A DNA stretch of 6,440 nt from Bacillota bacterium (GTDB lineage Bacteria > Bacillota_I > Bacilli_A > Acholeplasmatales > Acholeplasmataceae). Position numbers and translations under genes: made by a program. Position 1 is the first letter of the stretch. Each line of letters opens with the position of its first letter. Shown here in pieces: positions 1 to 5,945 of this stretch. Below the pieces are notes generated by a model. It made no database searches and was not told where the DNA came from. It saw nothing but the letters and a program-made list of their open reading frames with translations. The DNA lies in assembly GCA_030830185.1 (NCBI GenBank), contig JAURNN010000064.1:1-6440 (forward strand), given 5' to 3'.

Positions 1-1265
1 CAGATTTACTTAAGACATCAGATTTTTTTGATCAACATCATCAACACATTTTTGATGCGATGAAGCAACTTGATTTTCAATCAAAAACCATTGATTATGT
101 CAGTATTGGTGCCATCTTAAGAGAACATCGTGTGCTTGAAACTTCTGGCGGATTAGAGTATTTGTATAGTCTTGCTGAAATGATTCCTTCGACGTCTCAT
201 TTAGACACGTATGTCGATATGATCAAAGAAGCATCTTTAAAAAGAGATATAATTGATTTTGCATCTCAAGTAATTGAACATGGATATGGAAAAGATATGG
301 AAGTTTCAGAATATGTTGATTATGCTGAAAGTGGTATTTTTGAGATCTCCAAAAGAAGAAAAGCATCATCGTTTGCATCCTTATCTGAAATCACAAAAGA
401 AGTCAAAGAAGTATCAGAACGTAATGCCAATAAACAAGGTATTACAGGGCTCATGACAGGGTATAAAAACTTAGATGAACTTTCAGCTGGACTTCAACCC
501 GAAGAACTTATTATTTTAGCAGCACGACCTTCGATGGGAAAAAGTGCCTTTGCAATGAATGTTGCGATGAATGTCGCTAAAAGAAACAAAGAGGGAAAAG
601 CAAATGTTGCCATCTTTAGTTTAGAGATGAGTAATACGCAACTTGTTTCACGTATGTTATCCACAGAAGCAAATCTAAAAAATACACGTTTAAAAACAGG
701 AAATTTATCAACCAAAGAATGGCAATATTTTGAAAGTGGCATGCAATCACTCAATCAACTTAATATTCACTTTGATGATTCAGGGTCTGTTTCCGTTTTA
801 GATATACGTGCGAAATGTCGTAAACTCGCTCAAGAAAAAGGATTAGATTTTGTTGTGATAGATTACTTACAACTTATTAAATCAGATAATAGAAGTGGAA
901 ATCGACAAGAAGAAGTTGCGAATATTTCTCGAAGCTTAAAGCAAATGGCAAGAGAATTAAAAATTCCAGTGATGGCATTATCTCAGTTATCTCGTGAAGT
1001 TGAAAAACGTGAAGATAAAAAACCTATTCTTGCCGATTTAAGAGAATCAGGAAGTATTGAACAAGATGCTGACATCGTCATGTTTCTATTTAGATCTGAT
1101 TACTATAAAAAAACAGATGATCAAAACACGGGTGAAGTCGAACTCATTATTGCTAAAAATAGACAAGGTGTTGCAGGTGTCTCTAGATTCTTTAGATTTG
1201 ATACCGAATACTCACGATTTGTTGCTCAAGAAAATCGATCTGAAGAATATAAGCCTAACGAATAA
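1..1265 (+). CDS. dnaB: Replicative DNA helicase DnaB, 5' end cut off by the window
   Basis: Hexameric helicase that unwinds DNA ahead of the replication fork and binds primase. The frame is open from the first bases, so the ATG at 60 is internal: the codons before it read DLLKTSDFFDQHHQHIFDAM, which is the typical DnaB N-terminal domain helix (F-x-D-x-x-H-x-x-I-F-x-A-M). About 420 residues are visible; full-length DnaB is usually 440-450, so only some 20-30 residues should be missing. Seen motifs: Walker A RPSMGKS at nt 525-545; SLEMS (H1a/H2 region) near nt 618; Walker B-like VVIDYLQL near nt 852-875; SQLSREVEKR with the DnaB-type Arg/Gln residues near nt 981; DLRESGSIEQDAD near nt 1035; and the C-terminal IIAKNRQG near nt 1146. 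No intein or insertion interrupts it. It ends in TAA, followed 30 bases later by an intrinsic terminator, so it is not co-transcribed efficiently with prfA. The family call is very secure. Confidence 0.97.
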   Translation, partial: DLLKTSDFFDQHHQHIFDAMKQLDFQSKTIDYVSIGAILREHRVLETSGGLEYLYSLAEMIPSTSHLDTYVDMIKEASLKRDIIDFASQVIEHGYGKDMEVSEYVDYAESGIFEISKRRKASSFASLSEITKEVKEVSERNANKQGITGLMTGYKNLDELSAGLQPEELIILAARPSMGKSAFAMNVAMNVAKRNKEGKANVAIFSLEMSNTQLVSRMLSTEANLKNTRLKTGNLSTKEWQYFESGMQSLNQLNIHFDDSGSVSVLDIRAKCRKLAQEKGLDFVVIDYLQLIKSDNRSGNRQEEVANISRSLKQMARELKIPVMALSQLSREVEKREDKKPILADLRESGSIEQDADIVMFLFRSDYYKKTDDQNTGEVELIIAKNRQGVAGVSRFFRFDTEYSRFVAQENRSEEYKPNE

Positions 1266-1295
1266 AAGTAACGATATTCATACAATATGTTTTCC

Positions 1296-1335
1296 AAAAA
1301 GTAGAAATAATCATTGATTCATTTCTACTTTTTTT
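1296..1335 (+). terminator. Intrinsic terminator after dnaB
   Basis: A perfect 13-bp inverted repeat (AAAAAGTAGAAAT at 1296-1308 with ATTTCTACTTTTT at 1321-1333) is followed by further T residues to 1335. The loop can fold further: AATC (1309-1312) pairs with GATT (1316-1319), leaving a 3-base loop and one bulged C (1320). The T-tract makes a standard Rho-independent terminator for dnaB. The A-tract on the left arm means the reverse strand would also show a hairpin plus U-tract, but no gene reading leftward is visible here that would need it. The stem is AT-rich, as expected for this genome. Confidence 0.9.
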
Positions 1336-1389
1336 ATCCTTATTGTATAAGTTTTCTCATTTAAGAATGATAAAAGAATGTCAAAATCA

Positions 1390-1398
1390 TGATACAAT
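1390..1398 (+). promoter_or_regulatory. Candidate extended -10 promoter element upstream of prfA
   Basis: TGATACAAT matches an extended -10 (TG-n-TATAAT, 5 of 6 in the hexamer) in the only intergenic space that could hold a promoter for the prfA-to-atp run. No good -35 is visible 16-18 bases upstream (ATAAAA at 1370-1375). A start about 7 bases downstream would fall near 1405, giving a leader of only about 9 bases and cutting into the ribosome binding site, which argues against it as the main prfA promoter. A second weaker candidate, TGATAAAAG at 1368-1376, would give a leader of about 30 bases. A promoter is expected somewhere in 1336-1400; the exact element is uncertain. Confidence 0.3.
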
Positions 1399-1402
1399 AT
1401 TA

Positions 1403-1410
1403 AAGGTGAT
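1403..1410 (+). promoter_or_regulatory. Ribosome binding site of prfA
   Basis: AAGGTGAT lies just before the ATG at 1414; AGGTGAT is complementary to the 3' part of the usual anti-Shine-Dalgarno sequence (AUCACCU). The GG core is 7 bases from the start codon. It supports ATG 1414 as the prfA start; there is no coding potential of the RF1 type upstream of it. Confidence 0.75.
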
Positions 1411-1413
1411 GAT

Positions 1414-2475
1414 ATGTACGATAGACTCGATTTAATAAAAAAACAATATGAAGAAATACTCGTCAAACTTCAAGCATCCTCTATTGATATGAAAGAGATG
1501 AAGGAGTTACTTAAAAAACAAAGTGATTTTGCTAAAATCGTTGAAGTTTACGATGAATATTTAACAATTTCTAATCAGTTAAAACAAACTGAAAAGATGA
1601 TGAAACTTGAAAAAGATAAAGATATGCTAGAGATGGCAGAAATCGAATTTCAAGAGTTAAATGATAAGTTGATTCAATTAGAAGACACATTAAAAATTTT
1701 ACTTTTACCTAAAGATCCAAATGATGATAAAAATATCATCATTGAAATCAAAGGTGCTGCTGGTGGAGATGAAGGCAACATATTTGCTGGTGATCTTTTT
1801 AGACTATACTCAAAGTATGCAGAAACAAAAGGATTTAAAATAGAACTACTTAACGCTATGGAAGGCGCAATGGGAGGATATACGTCCATTGAATTTATGG
1901 TATCAGGTAAAGGAGTCTATTCCCTTTTAAAATATGAGTCCGGGACACACCGTGTACAACGTGTTCCAGAAACTGAATCGCAAGGACGTATTCATACGTC
2001 AACAGCTGTTGTTTTAGTGATGCCCGAAGCTGAAGAAATTGAAATTGATGTTAAGTGGGATGACATTCGAGTCGATACATTTACATCGAGTGGACCTGGT
2101 GGACAATCTGTCAATACAACAAAAAGTGCCGTGCGTTTAACGCATATTCCAACAAATATTGCAGTGGCATGTCAAGAGGGTAAATCTCAACACGAAAATA
2201 AAGATAAAGCATTTAAATTACTTAAAGCGCGTATTTTTGATTCAATTTTACAAGAACAACTTTCAAAAGAAGAACAAACACGTAAAGAACTGATTGGTCG
2301 TGGCGATCGCTCTGAAAAAATAAGAACCTATAACTATCCTCAAAACCGCGTCACAGATCACCGAATCGGACTTACGTTACAGCGCTTAGATGCAGTGATG
2401 GAGGGGAAATTAGAACTTATTATTGAACCACTCATTCACGAGATTCAAAAGCGACAAATCGCTGGTGAAGCATGA
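1414..2475 (+). CDS. prfA: Peptide chain release factor 1 (RF1)
   Basis: Cytosolic class I release factor that recognises UAA and UAG in the ribosomal A site and triggers hydrolysis of peptidyl-tRNA. It is 353 residues, close to the usual 355-360. Visible layout: N-terminal helical domain (about 1-100, Lys/Glu-rich), the conserved GAAGGDE at 114-120, the codon-recognition tripeptide in P-x-T form as PET (185-187, within RVPETESQGRIHTS), and the catalytic GGQ at 229-231 within SSGPGGQSVNTT. The P-x-T motif, not SPF, separates RF1 from RF2; E. coli has PAT at this place. Its own stop codon is TGA, which RF1 does not read, so a separate RF2 must exist in the genome and TGA must be a stop here. 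The last four bases (ATGA) overlap the start of prmC, whose product methylates Q231. Start ATG 1414 is backed by a good ribosome binding site. Confidence 0.97.
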   Translation: MYDRLDLIKKQYEEILVKLQASSIDMKEMKELLKKQSDFAKIVEVYDEYLTISNQLKQTEKMMKLEKDKDMLEMAEIEFQELNDKLIQLEDTLKILLLPKDPNDDKNIIIEIKGAAGGDEGNIFAGDLFRLYSKYAETKGFKIELLNAMEGAMGGYTSIEFMVSGKGVYSLLKYESGTHRVQRVPETESQGRIHTSTAVVLVMPEAEEIEIDVKWDDIRVDTFTSSGPGGQSVNTTKSAVRLTHIPTNIAVACQEGKSQHENKDKAFKLLKARIFDSILQEQLSKEEQTRKELIGRGDRSEKIRTYNYPQNRVTDHRIGLTLQRLDAVMEGKLELIIEPLIHEIQKRQIAGEA

Positions 2476-3326
2476 CCTATAAACAGCTCATTGATCAATA
2501 TGAAGACTTATGTGTTAAAGCAAATAAATCTGAGTTTGTTGTGAAGTATATGACAATGGAACTTTCTCAATTAGAACCTCATATTTTTTATATGAAACTG
2601 AATGAAGAAATTGAAGAAACACTGCTTAAAACAATCAAAGATGCACTACACAAATATATTGACGACCATCTCCCTGTTGACTACATTTTAGGATATCGAT
2701 ACTTCTTTGGCTATAAGTTTATGGTGAATGAACATGTCTTAATTCCTAGAAATGAAACTGAAGAACTTGTTGAACACGTATTAATGTATATAGATCACAT
2801 GAAAAAACCACTACAACTTCTCGACTTAGGAACAGGTTCTGGTTGCATCGGATTAACAGCAAAAAAAGAAATTGATGACATTGAAGTGACGCTTGCAGAT
2901 ATTAGTGCAGAGGCGATAGAAGTTGCAAAGCATAATGCTAAGACATTACATGTGGAAGCTAAGTTTATTGTTTCTAATTGGTTTTCCAAAATTGATAAAC
3001 AATATGATATTATTGTGTGTAACCCACCTTACATTCCAGATGAAGAATCTATAGGTGATACCGTAGATAAAGAGCCCTCACTTGCTTTATATGGAGGACA
3101 AAGTGGACTCACACATTATGAAACGGTTTTATCTCAAGCATCCATGCATTTAAACATCCATGGATTGATGGCATTTGAACATGGTTATAATCAAAAAGAA
3201 GGTATTCATACCCTCATCAAAAAATATTTTAAAGATGCAACCATCCTGACAGTTAAAGATCTTCAAGATAAGGAACGTATGACATTTTTTAGTCCAAACA
3301 ATGCTTCATTAATCAAAGAGGTATAA
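2472..3326 (+). CDS. prmC: Release factor glutamine methyltransferase PrmC (HemK)
   Basis: SAM-dependent N5-glutamine methyltransferase acting on the GGQ glutamine of release factors. It is 284 residues, normal for the family. N-terminal helical substrate-binding domain about 1-85, joined by the conserved PVDYILGYRYFFG (68-80) and IPRNETEELVE (91-101; many members have IPRPETE, so Asn for Pro is a small deviation). The Rossmann-type catalytic domain has the SAM-binding DLGTGSGCIGL (118-128), Asp143 in LADIS as the likely ribose-binding acid, the diagnostic NPPY (184-187) that holds the target glutamine, and EPSLALYGG (201-209). The ATG at 2472 shares ATGA with the prfA stop; only a weak GGTGA (2464-2468) precedes it, so translation is probably coupled to prfA. 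It ends in TAA one base before rpiB. The function is secure from the motifs and the partner gene. Confidence 0.95.
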   Translation: MTYKQLIDQYEDLCVKANKSEFVVKYMTMELSQLEPHIFYMKLNEEIEETLLKTIKDALHKYIDDHLPVDYILGYRYFFGYKFMVNEHVLIPRNETEELVEHVLMYIDHMKKPLQLLDLGTGSGCIGLTAKKEIDDIEVTLADISAEAIEVAKHNAKTLHVEAKFIVSNWFSKIDKQYDIIVCNPPYIPDEESIGDTVDKEPSLALYGGQSGLTHYETVLSQASMHLNIHGLMAFEHGYNQKEGIHTLIKKYFKDATILTVKDLQDKERMTFFSPNNASLIKEV

Positions 3327-3327
3327 T

Positions 3328-3762
3328 ATGAAAATTGCAATTGGTAATGACCATGCTGGGAAACTTCTTAAAGATGAAACGGTAGTCTATTTAAAACAAC
3401 ATGATATCGAAGTTCTCAATGTTGGAACAGACACAGAAGATGATGTAGATTATCCAGATTATGCAATAAAAGTAGCTGAACTCGTAACCAATCAAACGGT
3501 GGACTTAGGCATTCTCATTTGTGGAACAGGCATTGGGATGAGTATTGCTGCTAATAAAGTAAAAGGGATTCGCGCTGCAAATATTTATGATAAACAAACA
3601 GCGATGTTAGCGAAGAAACATAACTTTGCAAACGTCATTACATTTGGTGCACGTACCCATACAAAAGAGCAAGTGTATCAACTTTTAGATACGTTCTTAC
3701 ATACTGAATTTGAATCTAGACACTTAAAAAGAATAGATAAAATTAAAGAAATCGAGGAATAA
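3328..3762 (+). CDS. rpiB: Ribose-5-phosphate isomerase B
   Basis: RpiB/LacAB family enzyme interconverting ribulose 5-phosphate and ribose 5-phosphate, the entry to PRPP and nucleotide synthesis. It is 144 residues, usual for the family (about 145-150). Seen: the N-terminal GNDHAG (6-11) with the phosphate/sugar-binding Asp8-His9; the catalytic-loop CGTGIGMSIAANK (65-77) with Cys65 matching the catalytic Cys of E. coli RpiB; and KKHNFANVITFGART (96-110) with His98-Asn99 matching the ring-opening His region. Cys65 favours RpiB over allose-6-phosphate isomerase-only or LacA/LacB subunits, though galactose-6-phosphate isomerase relatives are similar. AAAGAGG (3315-3321) sits 6 bases before the ATG, which starts 1 base after the prmC stop. 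The C-terminal tail is charged (KRIDKIKEIEE). In Bacillus the orthologue also lies between prmC and upp. Confidence 0.92.
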   Translation: MKIAIGNDHAGKLLKDETVVYLKQHDIEVLNVGTDTEDDVDYPDYAIKVAELVTNQTVDLGILICGTGIGMSIAANKVKGIRAANIYDKQTAMLAKKHNFANVITFGARTHTKEQVYQLLDTFLHTEFESRHLKRIDKIKEIEE

Positions 3763-3764
3763 TC

Positions 3765-4391
3765 ATGTCTAAAGTAACGGTATTGAATCACCCACTTATT
3801 GATCATAAAATGTCTCAAGTTAGAGATAAGCACACAAATACGAAAGCATTTCGTGAAACTGTTTCTGAAATTGGTGCACTCATCACATATGAAATCACAC
3901 GTGATTTTAAAACAACCCCTAAAACCATTGAAACCCCGATGGCAGTCATGACAGCATATGAACTTGAAAAACCGGTTGTGATTGTGCCAATTCTTCGTGC
4001 AGGGTTAGGGATGGTTGATGGCATTCATAATATTATTCCGACCGCAAAAATTGGACATATTGGTATATATCGTGATGAAGAGACATTAGAACCCAAATCA
4101 TATTATCAAAAGTTTCCTAAAACAATTACAGACAGTGTTGTTTTAGTTGTTGATCCTATGCTTGCAACAGGTGGTTCAGCATCTTATGCAATTGATGTTT
4201 TAAAAAAACATGGTGTTTTAGACATTAGATATGTTGGTCTTGTTGGATGCCCTGAAGGGATTCAAAGACTTCAAAACGATCATCCTGATGTCAGTATTTA
4301 TTTAGCAGCGCTTGACGAAAAACTAGATAAGAATGGATATATTGTTCCTGGTCTAGGTGATTGTGGGGATCGTTTATTTGGGACAAAATAG
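3765..4391 (+). CDS. upp: Uracil phosphoribosyltransferase
   Basis: Converts uracil and PRPP to UMP and pyrophosphate in cytosolic pyrimidine salvage. It is 208 residues, the normal length (208-209). Seen: ILRAGLGMVDG (76-86), a signature of bacterial UPRTases; the PRPP-binding loop VVDPMLATGGSA (128-139), where the family's conserved DPMLATGGS is intact; and the uracil-binding C-terminal GYIVPGLGDCGDRLFGT (191-207). A ribosome binding site, GAGGA (3754-3758), lies 6 bases before the ATG, and the gene begins 2 bases after the rpiB stop. It uses TAG as stop. Its last bases overlap the start of the next small membrane gene. In Bacillus, glyA sits between rpiB and upp; here it is absent. The linkage of upp to the ATP synthase operon is conserved in Bacillota. 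Confidence 0.97.
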   Translation: MSKVTVLNHPLIDHKMSQVRDKHTNTKAFRETVSEIGALITYEITRDFKTTPKTIETPMAVMTAYELEKPVVIVPILRAGLGMVDGIHNIIPTAKIGHIGIYRDEETLEPKSYYQKFPKTITDSVVLVVDPMLATGGSASYAIDVLKKHGVLDIRYVGLVGCPEGIQRLQNDHPDVSIYLAALDEKLDKNGYIVPGLGDCGDRLFGTK

Positions 4392-4611
4392 ACTTAAAAC
4401 GGGACTCACCATATATATTCTTGTCATTCAGCTATTTATGACCATTATTGGACTATCTTTTTTAGGTGTTTACATTGGTTCAAGAGTTGATCCTGAAGGT
4501 TCAGGAATGATTGTTTATGGTGCCATCGGATTATTTGTAGGGATTTTTTTAAGTTTTATAACATTATTGCAATTTGTAAAAAGTGAGGCCAAGCGTGAAA
4601 GACGAACATAA
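4378..4611 (+). CDS. atpZ: AtpZ/AtpI-family small membrane protein of the ATP synthase operon
   Basis: Small protein of 77 residues with two predicted transmembrane helices (about 10-33 and 44-66) joined by a short polar loop containing Gly-x-x-x-Asp (YIGSRVDPEGSG). It ends in a basic tail (KSEAKRERRT). This helix-loop-helix pattern, with a glycine-rich second helix (GAIGLFVGIFLSF), fits the AtpZ/AtpI family found before atpB in many bacteria. In alkaliphilic Bacillus, AtpI and AtpZ have been linked to Mg2+/Ca2+ supply for the synthase; the role here is inferred. The start is uncertain: I chose TTG 4378 because GGGGAT (4365-4370) lies 7 bases upstream and it keeps the overlap with upp to 14 bases. 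GTG 4363 (after AGGTGAT) or GTG 4357 would add 5 or 7 residues. It overlaps the next gene by 17 bases. The family is likely; the symbol is moderate. Confidence 0.75.
   Translation: MGQNRLKTGLTIYILVIQLFMTIIGLSFLGVYIGSRVDPEGSGMIVYGAIGLFVGIFLSFITLLQFVKSEAKRERRT
4585..4588 (+). promoter_or_regulatory. Ribosome binding site selecting the GTG 4595 start of atpI
   Basis: GAGG lies 6 bases before GTG 4595, inside the coding sequence of the preceding gene. The longer in-frame start GTG 4583 overlaps this site and has no ribosome binding site of its own at a proper distance, so 4595 is preferred. Confidence 0.6.
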
Positions 4612-4972
4612 AATTGCATTCATCGGAATTGGATATGGTGCATTATTATCACTTATTGTGTTTATTTTTTACCGTGAGTATGCACAGTGGGCATTATTAG
4701 GTGCGCTCACATCGCTATTTAATCATAGTCAAATGCTTCAAATTACAAAAGGTAATCATGTGAAAATAAATCAATTAGCAACACATTTAGTGACACGATT
4801 TTTGTTATATGTTATTATAATTGTAATCGTTTTCTTTCAACTTCGTGAGTCACAAAATGCACTCATTACAGCTTATGTGATCTTGCTTTTAGGATTCTCT
4901 TCGATAAAGGTGAGTACATGGATTTATGCGCTACCATTTTTTAAAAAAACGGACTCATCTAACAAGGAATAA
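4595..4972 (+). CDS. atpI: ATP synthase accessory protein I (AtpI)
   Basis: Membrane protein of 125 residues with about four hydrophobic helices (roughly 7-26, 30-48, 66-83 and 89-110), short connecting loops and a charged C-terminal tail (FFKKTDSSNKE). Its size, topology and place directly before atpB fit the ATP synthase subunit I family. Members act as chaperones helping the c-ring assemble, shown for the Na+-type synthase of Propionigenium modestum; they are not part of the final enzyme. Sequence conservation in this family is low, so the call rests on topology and position more than on motifs. Start GTG 4595 is supported by GAGG 6 bases upstream; an upstream GTG at 4583 would add four residues. 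It overlaps the AtpZ-like gene by 17 bases, suggesting coupled translation, and ends 2 bases before atpB. Confidence 0.8.
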   Translation: MKDEHKIAFIGIGYGALLSLIVFIFYREYAQWALLGALTSLFNHSQMLQITKGNHVKINQLATHLVTRFLLYVIIIVIVFFQLRESQNALITAYVILLLGFSSIKVSTWIYALPFFKKTDSSNKE

Positions 4973-4974
4973 GC

Positions 4975-5634
4975 ATGATAGACTATCTACTTAGTTTACC
5001 TGGATATTTTTATACATCATTAGGAATTATGGCAGGGATTGCTATTGTTTTGTCATATGTCGGATACAAGGTATCCAAGTTAAACCCTGGCTCAATACCA
5101 AATAGAGGACTCACGTTATTCATTTCATTTGTGAAAATGTTTAACGATATGGTGAAAGGATATGTTGGTAAAAACTGGAAAGTTTTATCACCACTCGTCC
5201 TTACATTAGCTATTTATGTGTTTGTATCTAACGTATCAGGGATGTTTGCATTAGATGCACCAACAAAATATACATCGATTACCTTTAGTTTATCAATATT
5301 TGCCTTTTTAATCATTCAGATTACAGGGATTATTAGTTCAAGATGGGGTCATTTATTAGGACTATTAAAACCGTTTGCACCAATGTTACCTTTAAACTTA
5401 ATTGGAGAAGTCACACCAATCATCTCGATTGCATTACGTTTATTTGGAAATATTATCTCAGGTGCTGTTTTCTTAGTTTTAATTTACCGATTTACAGGAT
5501 GGTTATCCGTATTTATTGCTCCAGCATTTCATTTAGTATTTGATGTTGGGTTTGGACTGATTCAAGCACTTGTTTATGTTTTATTAACTGTTATTTTTAC
5601 ATCCTCAAAAATTGATGAAAAAGATTTTTTATAA
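4975..5634 (+). CDS. atpB: F-type ATP synthase subunit a
   Basis: Stator subunit of the membrane Fo sector that forms the two ion half-channels beside the c-ring. It is 219 residues, shorter than typical (about 240-270), with a short N-terminus before helix 1 (about 12-32). Further helices lie at about 69-90, 101-121, 140-172 and 176-210. The essential arginine is Arg155 in SIALRLFGNIISG (151-163), equivalent to E. coli aArg210; Asn159 and Gln197 match aAsn214 and aGln252. By the same register, the E. coli Glu219 position is Ala164 and the His245 position is Asp190, so the polar pair of the half-channel is rearranged. The ATG at 4975 has AAGGA (4964-4968) 6 bases before it and follows the atpI stop by 2 bases. 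It ends in TAA, 15 bases before atpE. The identity is secure. Confidence 0.95.
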   Translation: MIDYLLSLPGYFYTSLGIMAGIAIVLSYVGYKVSKLNPGSIPNRGLTLFISFVKMFNDMVKGYVGKNWKVLSPLVLTLAIYVFVSNVSGMFALDAPTKYTSITFSLSIFAFLIIQITGIISSRWGHLLGLLKPFAPMLPLNLIGEVTPIISIALRLFGNIISGAVFLVLIYRFTGWLSVFIAPAFHLVFDVGFGLIQALVYVLLTVIFTSSKIDEKDFL

Positions 5635-5636
5635 AA

Positions 5637-5643
5637 AAAGGAG
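5637..5643 (+). promoter_or_regulatory. Strong ribosome binding site of atpE
   Basis: AAAGGAG, 6 bases before ATG 5650, is the best match to the consensus in the window and lies in the largest gap of the atp genes (15 bases). A strong site fits the need for many c subunits per complex; the neighbouring accessory genes and atpF use GTG or TTG starts with weaker sites. Confidence 0.8.
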
Positions 5644-5649
5644 AATACA

Positions 5650-5937
5650 ATGTTAGATTCAATCTTTAATGTATTGGTACCGATACTTGATGTCGTACCA
5701 AACGAATTATATGCAAAAGCATTTGCATACATCGGTGCGGGAATTGCCGTGCTCACAGGTTTAGGGACCGGTATCGGTCAAGGTATTGCAGCTGCAAAAG
5801 CAGTTGAGGCGGTTGGTCGTCAACCTGAAGCATCTGGTAAAATTTTAACAACGATGATCATTGGTCAAGCGGTTGCTGAAACCACTGGTTTATATGGGTT
5901 GTTAATTGCATTTATCTTAATTAACGTACAACCTTAA
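5650..5937 (+). CDS. atpE: F-type ATP synthase subunit c with Na+-binding signature
   Basis: Rotor-ring proteolipid. It is 95 residues, longer than the usual 70-90 because of about 12 extra N-terminal residues (hydrophobic, MLDSIFNVLVPILD). Helix 1 (about 24-52) has the glycine ladder GLGTGIGQG (37-45); the polar loop contains the invariant RQP (57-59); helix 2 (about 65-93) carries the ion-binding carboxylate Glu77 in GQAVAETTGLYG (72-83). Aligned to the Na+-type c subunit of Ilyobacter tartaricus (Gln32, Val63, Glu65, Ser66, Thr67, Tyr70), the residues are Gln44, Val75, Glu77, Thr78, Thr79 and Tyr82, a full Na+ set with Thr for Ser. H+-type c subunits normally lack the Gln and the Ser/Thr after Glu. 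Na+ coupling is therefore predicted from known structure-function; it is not shown directly. There is a strong ribosome binding site, and the gene ends in TAA 8 bases before atpF. Confidence 0.96.
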   Translation: MLDSIFNVLVPILDVVPNELYAKAFAYIGAGIAVLTGLGTGIGQGIAAAKAVEAVGRQPEASGKILTTMIIGQAVAETTGLYGLLIAFILINVQP

Positions 5938-5945
5938 GGGTTATC

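Noticed and set aside
60..62. ATG at 60 as the start of dnaB
   Set aside because: The frame is open upstream to the window edge and the 19 preceding codons match the conserved DnaB N-terminal helix, so this Met is internal.
494..754. Open frame on the - strand inside dnaB (similar ones at 1674-1889, 2795-2989, 3815-4024, 5574-5756 and 5921-6124)
   Set aside because: Each lies wholly or mostly antisense to a well-conserved gene, has no convincing ribosome site or family features, and is best explained as a shadow of the coding strand.
1057..1317. Open frame on the + strand overlapping the end of dnaB
   Set aside because: It runs out of frame through conserved dnaB codons and into the terminator stem; no ribosome site or recognisable protein feature.
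3322..3327. TATAAT perfect -10 hexamer just before rpiB
   Set aside because: It overlaps the prmC stop and the rpiB start spacer; transcription from it would begin inside rpiB after the ATG, and no proper -35 is seen. Chance match in AT-rich DNA.
3710..3739. Possible promoter before upp (TTGAAT, 18 bases, TAGATA)
   Set aside because: Both hexamers are weak and lie in rpiB coding sequence; not enough to claim a promoter in AT-rich DNA.
4583..4594. GTG 4583 as the atpI start
   Set aside because: It overlaps the GAGG ribosome site that is well spaced for GTG 4595 and has no own site; the four extra residues add nothing recognisable.
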